Shown piece by piece: positions 44,640-56,535 of a stretch of DNA of 64,000 bases. The stretch covers positions 58,283,582 through 58,347,581 of the forward strand of contig OX457068.1 of NCBI GenBank assembly GCA_949752795.1, read 5' to 3'. Each line of letters begins with the position of its first letter. Position 1 is the stretch's first letter. The notes beneath the pieces were generated by a model, which did no database searches, was not told where the DNA came from, and worked only from the letters and a program-made list of their open reading frames with translations. Both the position numbers and the translations under genes were made by a program. This stretch comes from Hyperoodon ampullatus (taxonomy: Eukaryota > Chordata > Mammalia > Artiodactyla > Ziphiidae).

Positions 44640-45536
44640 ATGAGGTGGCAGAGGAATATGTCCCAGATGAAGGAAGAAGATATAACCCCAGAAGAACAAC
44701 TAACTGAAGTGGAGATAGGCAATTTACCTAAAAAAAATTTCAGAGTAATGATAGTAAAGGTGATCCAAGATCTCAGAAAAAGAATGGAGGCACAGATCAA
44801 GAAGATACAAGAAATATTTAACAAAGACTTAAAAGAATTAAAGAACAAACAAATAGAGATGAACAGTACAATAACTGAAATGAAAAATACATTAGAAGAA
44901 ATCAATTACTGAATGACTGAGGCAGAAGAATAGATAAGTGAACTAGAAGACAGAGTGGTGGAAATTACTGCCATGGAACAGAATGAAGAAAAAAGAATGA
45001 AAAGAATTGAGGACAGTATAAGAGACCTCTGGGACAATGTCAAACACAAAAACATTTGCATTATGGGGGTCCCAGGAGGAGAAGAGAGAGAGAAAAGACC
45101 TGAGAAAATATTGCAAGAGATAATAGCTGAAAACTTCCCTAACATGGGAAAGGAAACAGTTACCAAGTCCAGGAAGTGCAGAGAGTCCCAGACAGGATAA
45201 ACCCAAGGAGGAATATGCTGAGACACACAGTACTCAAACTGACAAAAATTAAAGCCAAAAAGAAATTAAAAGCAACAAGGGAAAAGCAACAAATAACATA
45301 CAAGGGAATCCCCATAAGGTTATCAGCTGATTTCTCAGCAGAAACTCTGCAGGCCAGAAGGGAGTGGCACAATATATTTAAAGTGATGAAAGGGAAGAGC
45401 CTACAACCAAGAGCACTCTACTCATCAAGGCTCTCATTTGGATTCAACAGAAAAACCAAAGCTTCACAGACAAGCAAAAGCTAAGATAATTCAGTATCAC
45501 CAGACCAGCTTTGTATGCTAAAGGAACTTCTCTAGG
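44640..45536 (+). pseudogene. LINE-1 ORF1 pseudogene (RNA-binding chaperone)
   Basis: ORF1p normally forms a coiled-coil trimer that coats LINE-1 RNA. ATG at 44640 is in the usual context. The first 90 codons are a heptad-like acidic/basic coiled coil. The RRM-like core appears as NICIMGVPGGEE near 45049-45084, and the C-terminal domain as FSAETLQARREWHNIFKVMK near 45331-45390. It is broken by TGA at 44910-44912 and TAG at 44931-44933, by a frameshift near 45175-45180, and by an early stop at 45482-45484. Intact length would be about 300 residues. Confidence 0.92.
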
Positions 45537-45924
45537 TGAAAAAGAAAAGCCCAAAACTAGAAATGAGAAAAGTCCTAATGGGAAAGCTCTTCAGTAAAGG
45601 CAAACACACAGTAAAGGTAGGAAATCATCTTCACACAGATATATCAAAACCAGCAATTGTGAGAAGAGGAGACCACAAGTGCAGGATATTGGAAATGCAT
45701 TTGAAATTAAAAGACCAGCATCTTAAAGCAATCTTGTTTATATATAGAATGCTATATCAAATCCACATGGTAACCACAAACCAAAAATCTACAATAGATA
45801 CACACAGAAATAAGAAAAAGGAATCCAAACACAACACTAAAGTTAGTCATCAAATCACAAGAGAAGAGAACAAAAGAGGAAGAGAAGAAAAAGACCTTCA
45901 AACAAATCCAAAGCAATTAACAAA

Positions 45925-48900
45925 ATGGCAGTAAGAACATACATATCAATAATTACCTTAAAGGTAAATGGACTACATGCTCCAACCAAAAGACATAGAC
46001 TGGCTGAATGGATACAAAAACAAGACCCACATATAAGTTGTCTACAGGAGAGCCACTTCAGATCTAGGGACACATACAGACTGAAAGTGAAGTGATTGAA
46101 AAAGGTATTCCATACAAATGGAAATCAAAAGAAAGCAATACTCATATCAAACAGTATAGACTTTAAAATAAAGACAGTTACAAGAGACAAAGAAGAACAC
46201 TACATAATGATCAAGGAATCAATCCAAGAAGAAGATATAACAATTGTAAATATATATGCACCCAATATAGGAGCACCTCAATATATAAGGCAAATGCTAT
46301 CAGCCATAAAAGGAGAAATGGAACAGTAACACAATAATAGTGGGGTCTTTTCATACCCTAATTTCATCAATGTAGAGATCATCTAGACAGAAAATCAGTA
46401 AGGAAAACACAGGCCTTAAATGATACATTAGACTAGATGGACTTAACTGATATTTATAGAGCATTCCATCCCAAAGCAGCAGAATACAGATTCTTCTCAA
46501 GTGCACATGCAACATTCCTCAGGATTGATCACATGCTGGGCCACAAAGTGAGACTCAGTAAATTCAAGAAAATTGAAATCATATCAAGCACCTTTTCTGA
46601 CCACAGTGTTATGAGATTAGAAATCAATGACAAGAAAAAACTGGAAAAAACACAAACACGTGGAGGCTAAACAATATGCCACAAAACAGCCAATGGATCA
46701 CTGAAGAAATCAAAGAGGAAATCAAAAAATACCTAGAGACAAATGAAAATGAAAGCACAATGATCCAAAACCTATGGGATGCAGCAAAAGCAGTTCTAAG
46801 AGGGAAGTTTATAGCAATACAGTCTTACCTCAGGAAACAAGAAAAATCACAAACAATCTAACCTTGCTCCTAAATCAATCAGAGAAAGAAGAACAAACAA
46901 AACCCAAAGTTAGTAGAAGGAAAGAAATCATAAATATCAGAGCAGGAATAAATGATATAGAGACAAAGAAAACAATAGAAAAGATCAATGATACAAAAAG
47001 CTGATTCTTTGAAAAGATAAACAAAGTTGATAAACCTTTAGCCAGACTCATCAAGAAAAAAAGGGAGAGGGCTCAAATCAGTAAAATTAGAAAGAAGAAA
47101 GGAGAAGTTACAACAGACACCACAGAAATACAAAAGGTCATAAGAGACTACAAAACTATATGCCAATAAAACGGACAGCCGAGAAGAAATGGACAAATTC
47201 CTAGGAAGGAAAAATCTCTGAAGACTGAATCGGAAGAAATAGAAAATTTGAACAGACCAATCACAAGTACTAAAATTGAAATTGTGATTAAAAAACTCCC
47301 AACAAACAAAACTGCAGGACCAGATGGTTTCACAGGTGAATTCTATCAAAGTTAACACCTATCCTTCTGAAGCTATTCCAAAAAATTGCAGAGGTAGGAA
47401 CACTTCCAAGCTCATTCTATGAGGCCACCATTGCCCTGATACCAAAACCAGACAAAGATACTATGAAAAAGAAAATTACAGACCAATAACACTGATGAAC
47501 ACAGATGCAAAAATCCTCAACAAAATACTAGGAATCCAAATCCAACCATACACTAAGAGGATCATACACCACGAGCAAGTGGGATTTATCCCAGGGATGC
47601 AAGGATGTTTCAATATCGGTAAATCAATCAGTGTGATACACCACATCAACAAACTGAAGAATAAAAACCATATGATCATCTCAATAGATGCAGAAAAAGC
47701 TTTTGACAAAATTCAACACACATTTGTGATAAAAATTCTACAGAGAATGGGCATAGAGGGAACATACCTCAACATAATGAAGGCCATACATGACAAACCC
47801 AGAGCTAACATCATACTCAATGGTGAAAAGCTGAAAGCATTTCCTCTAAGATCAGGAAGAAGACAAGGATATCCATTCTCGCCACTTTTATTCAAAATAA
47901 TTTTGCAGGTCTTAGCCAAGGCAGTCAGAAAAGAAAAAGAAGTAAAAGGAATCTAAATTGGAAAGGAAATAAAATTGTCACTGTTTGCAGATGAAATGAT
48001 ACTATACATAGGAAATTCCAAAGATGCTACCAGAAAACTACTAGAGCTCATCAATGAATTCGGTTAAGTTGCAGGATACAAAATGAACACACAGAAATCT
48101 CTTGCATTTCTATACACTAACAACTAAGAAATTAAAGAAACAATCCCATTTACCATCACATCAAAAAGAATAAAATACTTAGAAAGATAAGCTTATCTAA
48201 GAAGCCAAAAACCTGTACACTGAAAAATATAAGATGCTGATTATAGAAATTGAAGGTGACACATGGAAAGATATACCATGTTCTTAGATTGGATGAATCA
48301 GTATTGTCAAAATGACTATACTACCCAAGGCAATCTACAGATTCAATGCGATCTCTATTAAATTACCAATGGCATTTTTAACAAAACGAGAACAAAAAAT
48401 TTTAAAGTGTGTATGGAGACACAAAAGACCCTGAAAAGCCAAAACAATCTTGGGAATCAGGCTCCCTGACTTTATATTATACTACAAAGCTACAGTCATG
48501 CAAACAGTATGTTACTAGCACAAAAATAGAAATATAGATCAATGGAACAGGATAGAAAACCCAGAAATAAATCCACACACCTATGGTCAATTAATCTATG
48601 ACAAACAAGGCAAGACTATACAATGGAAAAAAGACAGTCTTTTTAATAAATAGTGCTGGGGAAACTGGATAGTTACATGTAAGAAAATGAAATTAGAACA
48701 TTCTTTAACACCATACACAAAAATAAACTCAAAATGGACTAAAGACCTAAATGTAAGTCTGGATACTATAAAACTCTTAGAGGAAAATATAGGCAGAACA
48801 CTCTTTGTGACATAAATCACATCAAAATCTTTTTTGACCCATCTCCTAGAATAATGGAAATAAAAACAAAAATAAACAAATGGGACCTAATTAAACTCAA

Positions 48901-49670
48901 AAGCTGTTGCACAGCAAAGGAAACCATAAACAAAATGAAAAGACAACCCACAGAATGGGAGGAAATATTTGCAAACGATGCAACCAACAAGGGATTAAGC
49001 TCTAAAATTTATAAACAGCTCATGCAGCTCAATATCAAAAAAACAAACAGCCCAATCAAAAAATGGGCAGAAGACTTGAATAGAAATTTCTCCAAAGAAG
49101 ATGTAGAGATGGCCAAGAGGTACATGAAAAGATGCTCAACATCACTAAGTATTAGAGAAATGTAAATCAAAGCTACAATGAGATATCACCTAACAACAAT
49201 CAGAATGACCATCATCAAAATGTCTACAAACAACAAATGCTGGAGAGGGTGTGGAGAAAAGGGAACCCTCCTACACTGTTGTTGGGAATGTAAATTGGTA
49301 TAGCCTCTATGGGAATAGTATGGAGGTTCCTTAAAAAAATAAAAATAGAGTTATTATATGATCCAGCCATCCCACTCCTGGGCATATATCCAGAGAAAAA
49401 CATGGTTTGAAAGGATAGATGCACTGCAGTGTTCATTGCACCACTGTTTACAATAGCCAGGACGTGGAGGCAACATAAATATCCATCGACAGATCAATGG
49501 ATAAAGAAGATGTGGTACATATATACAATGGCATATTACTCAGCCATTGAAAGAATGAAATAATGCCATTTGCAGCAACATGGATGGATCTGGAGATTAT
49601 TATCCTAAGTGAAGTAAATCAGACAGAGAAAGACAAATATCATATGATATTACTTATATGCAGAATCTAA
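45925..49670 (+). pseudogene. LINE-1 ORF2 pseudogene (endonuclease and reverse transcriptase)
   Basis: ATG at 45925 opens the APE-like endonuclease (VNGLHAPTKRHRLAEWIQ, then CLQESHF with the conserved Glu). It continues to FSDHSVMRLEIN near 46590-46625, the SDH motif that ends the domain. The RT follows, with VGFIPGMQG and [15 protein letters not shown] near 47580-47715. The F-A-D-D catalytic motif reads F-A-D-E (47984-47995). The C-terminal segment includes [14 protein letters not shown] at about 48869. A TGA at 46093-46095, several later stops and at least four frame changes destroy it. Normal length is about 1,275 residues. Confidence 0.93.
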
Positions 49671-50030
49671 AAAAGTGATACAAATGAACTTATCTACAAA
49701 ACAGAAACACTCACAGACTTAGAGAACAAACTTATGATTACCATGGGAAAGGGTGGGGGGAGGGATTGATTGGGAGTTTTGGATTGACATGTACACACTA
49801 CTATATTTAAAATATATAACCAACAAGGACCTACTGTATAGCACAGAGAATTCTGCTCAATATTCTGTAATAACCTAAATGGAAAAAAAATTTGAGAAAG
49901 AATAATTACTTGTAAATGTATAACTGAATCACTTCGCTGTACACCTGGAACTAACACAGCATTATAAATCAACTATATCCCGATATAAAGTGAAAATTAA
50001 AAAAAAAAACAAGCTCTGTAGAAAAAAAAT

Positions 50031-50579
50031 GTTAAACATAAAATTATCATATGATCCATCAATTCCACTTCTAGGTATTTACCTCAAAAAATTGAAAATG
50101 AATGTTCAAATAAATACTTGTACACAAATGTTCATAGCAGCACTATTCACAGTAGTCAAAAAATTGAAAACAACCCATGTCCATCAATGGATTAAAAAAA
50201 AATTGGTATATCCACACAATGAAATATTATTCAGCCTTCAAAAGGAATGAAGTACTGATACACACTACAATGTGGATGAACCTCATAAACTCTGATCTAA
50301 GTAAACGGAGCCAGACACAAAAGGTCACATGTTATGACTCCATTTACCTGACATATATAAAATCGCTAAATCCATAGGGACAGAACGCAGACTGGTGGTT
50401 GCCAGTGGCTGGAGTAGGGAGTAATGAGGAGTAATTGCATAATGGTATGGGGTTTTATTTTGGGATGATGAAAATGTTTGGGAACTAGATAGCAGTGGTG
50501 GTTGCACAACATTGTTAATATGCTAAATGCTACTCAATCATTCACTTTAAAATGCCTAATTTTGTGTTATGTGACTTTC
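50031..50579 (+). mobile_element. Old LINE-1 (L1M-like), sense, right part
   Basis: It resumes with gttaaacataaaattatc and runs through 'atccatcaattccacttcta', 'caaatgttcatagcagcac' and 'gccagtggctggagtaggg', to a 3' UTR ending near 'tgttatgtgactttcac'. It pairs with 43572-43667 as one 5'-truncated element of about 645 bp. Confidence 0.92.
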
Positions 50580-50715
50580 ACAAGCTCAATTTGGACAAAG
50601 GAAGTAGGATGAGGAGTGCCTTATCTCAAAAAATTAAATTGTAGGGAGGATTATTATTTTCTAGATTGGAGACTTAGCACATAAATATATTTGTGAGAAT
50701 TGTGTGTAAAATAAA
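50580..50715 (+). repeat. Right copy of the long direct duplication
   Basis: Begins directly after the old LINE-1 3' end and aligns with 43433-43571 over its whole length with several small gaps. Probably an unusually long target-site duplication. Confidence 0.75.
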
Positions 50716-50755
50716 GTGTGTGTGTATATGTATATGTATGTAGTATGTATATATG
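50716..50755. repeat. Mixed (TG)/(TA) microsatellite
   Basis: TGTGTG followed by TATATG and TATGTA repeats, about 40 bp, imperfect. Confidence 0.85.
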
Positions 50756-51039
50756 ACATCTGTTTTGACTGTCTAGAAAACTGTTTTGCTTCTTAATGCT
50801 TTTATATAATATAATGTTTTGGGTGCAACAATATTATAGAAAGACGAATTCTGGCTAGATAAGTTGTAACTGAGCCATGTAAGTATATTATGTGGTAATA
50901 ATCTAAAAATTCATGACCAAGTGAGAAGGAATATGTGGGGAAAAAAATGACATTTAAAAATGTTAAGTCCAAAATAATATCCGGGGATTTCTACACTTAA
51001 GATAATATTTGCCAAATGATTTTAAAGGATTCTTAAAAT
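50756..51039. other. Unassigned AT-rich sequence
   Basis: Nothing recognised. Confidence 0.5.
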
Positions 51040-51720
51040 AAGAGGAGGTGGGAAAAGCAACAAGGTGAAGAAGAACCTCATCTTAGAGGGCCTCCCTCTG
51101 GGCAGCTGGAGGACTCTGGCCTCTGAGTGCATTTATGTGCAGGAGTGAATGCTGCTCTTCTAGAAACACAGAATGAGTGAAGGCTTGCCAAGAAGCCCAG
51201 CCCAGCCAGCAGCAGAGCTGTTATTAAACTGTAGCCCTACAGCCTCCCAGTTTTATTTTATTGTTTCTGGGTTGAGAGTGCATGTTGTTCTTAGGCAACT
51301 TTCTTTCCAAGCAATTAAGTCTCCCATCTCCCCATCCCAGAAGGCACAAAAAGGAAGTAAATAAGAAGGGGGAGGCAGAGCCTTGGTGGGGGCTTCCAGG
51401 TTATTTATTACTTTAATAAATCCGGGCTCCTCTCAGCCTGCCTCGGACTCCTGTTTCTGTCAAGCTTGCGAGGACAAACGATCGCTTAATTGTAGGGTTT
51501 GTGGGCCAAGGTGGGGCCAAGCACAGTTTATTGTCAGGAAAAGGCTGTTAAGTAAGACAATGTGATAGTGTTCTGGCCAATAAGTCATTAAACAGAAATT
51601 AAAAGCAGAAAACTTGCAAGGCGCTGCTCTCTAACTTGCATTTATTAACCTCTTCGGTTGTGTTTGGAGCCCAGGGGAAAGTGGGAGAAGGTTTAGTCAG
51701 AGGGGCAGGAGAGCAGAAGG
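51040..51720. other. Repeat-free block, candidate conserved non-coding element
   Basis: No transposon signature. Balanced base composition and many short homeobox-like TAAT/ATTA words, for example in 'atttattactttaataaat', 'cgatcgcttaattgtag' and 'gcatttattaacctc'. A 63-codon frame (51173-51364) and a 60-codon frame (51383-51565) carry no motif. I infer only that this is the best place in the window to look for regulatory conservation. Confidence 0.3.
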
Positions 51721-53286
51721 GGCTTTGGAATGAGAGTCACTGGAGTGTCCTGCTGCTTTGAGGACGTGGCCCTAACCTGTTCCGTCACTGCCTGGGGACC
51801 AGAGGCTGCCCAACACCTGGCAACACGTTCTCTTCTGTCACTTTACTCGATCTTATTCTCTCCTTTCATTTACGGGCACATTACTATTGCCACAGGAGAA
51901 GATGGCCAGGGGCCTTGGGACTTGCTCAGGTCACATCGTTGGGTGAAGTCCTGGCTGGGTCTGCCACATGGCCACCCCTTCTCAGCTGCTAAGTTTCCCT
52001 GGGAGCAGAAACCTCTTACCTTAGGGAATCAGTCTGGGACTCCAGCTAGAGTTCATTCAGGCAGCATGGCATTCCCTTATGGATTAGATAATTTCTCCCC
52101 TCTGGGTTAATAGACTAACTGAAGAACTTTGAATGATGGTCAGTAACTGACCACTGCTTCTAACAACGAGACAAAGAAATCCACAGAGCAAATGAATCAT
52201 CATGGAATGGAGATTTCAACTTGCTTTTAATTCTCAACTGCCATGTCTTTGCCTATACCTTCCCACTTTGCTCTTTTAGCCTCATGTCTTTTAAAATCTC
52301 TTCTGTATGTTGCTCCTCCTTGTTTGGGACTTTTCCTGATTCCCACTGTCTCAACTGTTCTCTTCCAATGTTCCTCCTAACCTTTGGTTTTGTTTCTTCG
52401 GTTCCTGTCTGGTAGTTTACTCATGTTTCTTCTTTCTACTCTCTTTTACATTTCTCTGTCTTTTCCTACCTTTCTGTCCCTTTCTTCCATTGCAACCTGC
52501 GTAAACATGAAATTGAAGGGTCAAATATATTTTCAGCACATATTGGTTGTATTAAACATATTAGCTAGCTCTTAATTAAAAATAGCAAATGTTGAGCATT
52601 TTATATTTCTCTAAGGAAAACAGCACCAAATAAATGAAATTCCTTTTCGTATGTAGCTCTTGATTTATTTTTTTCCATGGAATCAGTAATTCTCAAAAGT
52701 GAATGCCTACCACATTATTAATCTGTTTGTAACCTACCCACAAGGCTTTTGAACAAATAGAAAAAAATTAATTCTCAACATATTTCTAATCCTGTAAAAA
52801 TTATCTGCTAAATCCTATATTTCTTAGATTGCAAATGAACCCTATCTTCTCTTATTCAGTCCATAGCTGAGAGTGTTGTTTTTCTCCTAATAGTATACTT
52901 GAGTGCATGACACTGTCATCCCAGCTCTTCCTTCAGTTTTAATGATGTTTGTTTCCACTATTGCTCTCTACTTATGTTCTGCCTTTGTTAAGGAGAATTA
53001 TCCGAAACTTGAAATAAGGCAGAAAGAATCCTGTATGCCCTTTCAATGTCAAACTGGAGCATTTTATAACAAATCCACCCAAGGGCCATCTCATACTCTG
53101 GAGAAAGATAACTTTGTTTGGCTTACTATTTATTATTTTTTTAGGGCTCAGATCTCTAAAGTTGGATGCTAAATGATGGAAGATTTATATGTTACAATAT
53201 GTTACAAGTGATTTATATTGGATAGAAAAGATATCTCCAAAGGCTATGGTTTTATTGTCCTGTAGGATATTAACCAGATTTCAATC
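51721..53286. other. Unassigned sequence with an unmatched 126-codon frame
   Basis: A plus-strand frame at 51730-52110 (126 codons) starts in a reasonable ATG context but has no motif, signal peptide or partner exon I can recognise. 52380-52500 is pyrimidine-rich. No repeats named. Confidence 0.4.
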
Positions 53287-53301
53287 TAAGTTTGTCCTTT
53301 T

Positions 53302-53501
53302 TTTTTTTTGCGGTACGTGGGCCTCTCACTGTTGTGGCCTCTCCCATTGCGGAGCACAGGCTCCGGACACGCAGGCTCAGCGGCCATGGCTCACAGGCCC
53401 AGGCGCTCCGCGGCATGTGGGATCTTCCCGGACCTGGGCACAAACTCGCGTCCCCTGCATCGGCAGGCGGACTCTCAACCACTGCGCCACAAGAGAAGCC
53501 C
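53302..53501 (-). mobile_element. CHR-2-type SINE, antisense
   Basis: Poly-T then 'gcggtacgtgggcctctcac', the GC-rich body, and the end 'gccacaagagaagccc'. Flanking taagtttgtcctttt (53287-53301) and taagtttgttctttt (53502-53516) match at 14 of 15. CpG-rich and little diverged. Confidence 0.95.
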
Positions 53502-53516
53502 TAAGTTTGTTCTTTT

Positions 53517-53734
53517 ATTCTTTTTTTTCCCACTGACATATATCAGTTTTTTGTGTGTGAAATCTAAGAGCAGTTTTATTTCTGTTTTCATCTTAAACAT
53601 GTATGAAATGGTTAAGCATCCGAGGAAGTGACTATATTATATATTCAATTTCATTTAGCCTTTAGGGAACTAGTTTATTTTAAATTTTTAATTTATTTTT
53701 ATTTTTTTACTTGAATAGAATTTTATTTTTTACT
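53517..53734. other. Unassigned AT-rich sequence
   Basis: T-rich tract at about 53678-53720, probably linked to the tail of the next element. Nothing else seen. Confidence 0.45.
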
Positions 53735-54000
53735 TATTTTGGTTGAGTATAGCTGATTTACAATGTTGTGTTAATTTCAGGTGTACAGTACAGTGATTCA
53801 GTTATACATGTACATATATTCATTCTTTTTTAGATCCTTTTCTCATATAGGTTATCACAGAATATTGAGTAGAGTTCCCTGTGCTACACAGAAGGTCCTT
53901 ATTGGTTATATATTTTAAATATAGTAATATATTATGTGTATGTGTGTTCATCCCATATGTGTGTTCATCCCAGGCTTCTGATTTATCCCTCCCCACCTCA
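53735..54000 (-). mobile_element. LINE-1 3' UTR fragment, antisense
   Basis: 'ttggttgagtatagctgatt', 'tacaatgttgtgttaatttc', 'gtacagtgattcagttatac' and 'gttccctgtgctacacagaa' form the reverse 3' UTR of a cetartiodactyl-type LINE-1. A 17-bp direct duplication, tgtgtgttcatcccat-like, lies at 53941-53972. Confidence 0.88.
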
Positions 54001-54945
54001 TTTTCTCAACTCCTCTTTCAAATCAGCTTTGCCATCCTGCTGGTTCTTCATTAAAGTGTTAAATACATCTTTGACTCATCTCTCTGAACTCATATGACAG
54101 TGAATTTATTGAAAAATGTTTTGATACCTTCAAATTTAGCTCTAGTGACACCTTATGCAGAGACCTTCCCTTATTACTTCTGCAACATCTATCTCACCTT
54201 TCACAGAGTTTTTGTAATTGATTTAAGTTAGTTAATATCTCTTTATTTACAAAAAATATACTAGTTTAGAGACAGAATCTGTGTTGTATACTCTTCTATA
54301 CCCAATTCTTATCTACCAATGGAAACAGAGAGAGCCTCCTTAAATGCTTATTGGATTGAATAGAATTGGACTGAAGCTGTTTCAACTGTCTTCAGCTTTT
54401 AGCTGCTAACAATAGCTGCCTGGAAAGAAAGCTTTAACTCTCACAGAATATTAGTTTTTGGAGATCTCCATTATTGTTTCTTGGTAATATTTACACTGGC
54501 TACTGTTTGTTCTTGTAGCTGTCCACCTCTGGTCCAGTTTTCGAGCCCTTCTTGGAGTCTCTTTGTAAGCTGCAGAGCATATTTGAGTCATCTTGCTTAC
54601 TGCCAGTAAAATGTTACTGGGGTTCCACCTCAGGGTGCTGGGCTTAAACTAACTGCATCATTCCTTCCTCATCTAGGAGTTTTATCCACACTGGGCTGGT
54701 TACTGCCTGGAAATTAGAGAAAATGTAACATTTATGCTCTTCTTTTTTTGTTTTCATATGTTGAAATTAATGTGTCATTGTGAAGATTCTAAACAGATGG
54801 GGAAAGGTCAAGGTTTCTTTGTTGCTAAGTTTGTTTCCATGGCTACGGTAATATGTGTGCAGTTTCAGAAAGCATCATTTGTTTGGCTGTGGCAGCTCAT
54901 TAGAGGAGGGAGGAGTCCCACATTTATGGTTCTGGGTGGTTTATT
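54001..54945. other. Unassigned sequence
   Basis: No repeat or gene recognised. Confidence 0.5.
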
Positions 54946-54959
54946 TCTCTTTGACTTTT

Positions 54960-54998
54960 TTTTTTTTTTTTTGCGGTACGCGGGCCTCCCACCGCCAT
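54960..54998 (-). mobile_element. Severely truncated CHR-2-type SINE, antisense
   Basis: Only the poly-T and about 18-26 bp of the SINE 3' end (gcggtacgcgggcctccca) remain. Flanking tctctttgactttt (54946-54959) and tctcttttactttt (54999-55012) match at 12 of 14, so this is a genuine truncated insertion rather than a later deletion. Confidence 0.8.
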
Positions 54999-55012
54999 CT
55001 CTTTTACTTTTC

Positions 55013-55904
55013 ATCTTTCTCTGAGAACCATAGTGATAGGTTGGAACACGAATAAACCTGGTAGCTGTAGGTGGAGAATACCCACAACAGCTCAATACTT
55101 TCATATAAATAACCCAAACAATCTAACTGAGACAGCTGAGCCCAGATTAAATAAACTCCAGGTAAAATAAAGCAGTGTCCAAACAACCACTTCTCTGGGT
55201 TTTGCTTGTCTCAGGGCTCAGCACTTGGCACAGCACCTGCCCTTTCTGTTCTTCTACTTCCTGGTACTTTATTGCCAGTACCCAGGGGAGCCCTATTTTA
55301 TTCTGGGTTTCCTGGGAAATGCTGTCTTCCATAACTGTTGCTTTTGTCCTTTCTCAGGTGGTTTTGCTGGAAGGCATTTCTGGATTGCTGCATGGAGAAC
55401 GTGAAGATGAGTATCTTGGATCAGACTGTGTTAGGACTAAGGGACCAAGTTAACCCCTAAGGAATCCTCCTGGAGTGAAATGCTTGGATACGAATGTATG
55501 GCAAATTGAGATTTAATTCAAGCAGAATCCAAGATTCTGATATGGGTGAAACATAACAGTGAGGGTTGCTGAGCCTAAGGAAGGCTGGAAGTCAGACCCA
55601 TGGTGGGCTGTCTGTCTGGTTGCAAGCAGCATCCCAGTCAGTGGCTAAAGATTTCAGGGTCATGGCCTGGCTGCCAGGGAGAGAAGTTGACAAGGCAGGC
55701 TTTGAGGGATCTCAGACAAGGGAGACTGAGGTTCAAATCAACGCTTCAACTTCAGTGAACACATGGAGTTGGCACTGGTGCCATGGATAGCATTCCAGAC
55801 TTAAAAAGAGCCAAAGTAATTCCAGACTCCACTAGCCAGTGGGTCCATGCTGTCCACCTTAGCAAAGTGCTTCCCACCTTGGAAAAAACTCATTTTAGAC
55901 CTGT
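55013..55904. other. Unassigned sequence
   Basis: No repeat recognised. Frames of 92 codons (+, 55175-55453) and 74 codons (+, 55566-55790) have no motifs. Confidence 0.5.
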
Positions 55905-55995
55905 CACAGTCCTGGGATTTATTTGTCTCTGCATTCCCAGCATCCAGCAGCAGGACTCTTTCTTAGCAGGGTTCAGTGAGCATTTGTCAGTGAAT
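55905..55995 (+). repeat. L2 LINE 3' end, sense
   Basis: 'tttatttgtctctgcattcc', 'cagcatccagcagcaggact' and 'tcagtgagcatttgtcagtg' match the last 90 bp of L2. Confidence 0.6.
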
Positions 55996-56535
55996 GTGTG
56001 ATGTGGGAGGGCTGAGCCTGAGTGGTGAAGGATTTGTACCTCTCACTTTGAGCAACCAAGAGAGCCAAGAACTGAGAGCTGCCACCATCCCTGTCAGGAG
56101 CACACCCTCCCTCTCTATCTTGGTCTCTCTGGATGCTAATGGATGGTGGTTTCTAGGGTGAAATGTGACAAGAGGTGCACTAGAGTCGCAGGAATGGGGC
56201 TTTTCTCCCTTATCTGCTGCCAAGACTGGCTGATTCAGGACAGTCCTTGCTATTTTCTTGCCTCAGTCTCCTCATCGATCCAATTCAGGGCTGGGCTTAA
56301 AGCCTCTGTTGTCGATCTTTTTAATGTATGCCAAAATCAACAGGAGAAAATTGTCTGGTATCAGTTTTAACATGAAATAAATCCATCTTAGTTAATACCT
56401 CCAACTGATACTATGAAAGTAACTCCATTTACATCTGATAGATGAGAAAAATATGTTTGATCCTTTCCCCTGCCACTCTTTTAGTCTGGCCCATCACCAT
56501 TTCAGTCCTGGTTTATTAATCAGTCTTCTCTACCT
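55996..56535. other. Unassigned sequence
   Basis: Nothing recognised. Confidence 0.5.

Larger units (their letters stand above)
43668..50030 (+). mobile_element. Full-length LINE-1 (about 6.36 kb), coding regions dead
   Basis: Complete structure: a 5' UTR starting gggaggtagagacaagatgg, an ORF1 remnant (44640-45536), a spacer, an ORF2 remnant (45925 to about 49670) and a 3' UTR ending in an A-rich tail. It lies between gttaaacat at 43659-43667 and 50031-50039, inside an older LINE-1. It is the only LINE-1 in the window with its own 5' end. Premature stops, frameshifts and a changed RT catalytic residue show that it cannot now move itself. Confidence 0.95.

Noticed and set aside
51730..52110. 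126-codon plus frame as a gene
   Set aside because: No motif or partner exon. A frame of this length is expected by chance in 64 kb read in six frames.
53735..54000. BovB LINE (would indicate a ruminant)
   Set aside because: The text matches LINE-1 3' UTR copies elsewhere in the window, including the 'gttccctgtgctacacag' segment. No BovB signature was seen.
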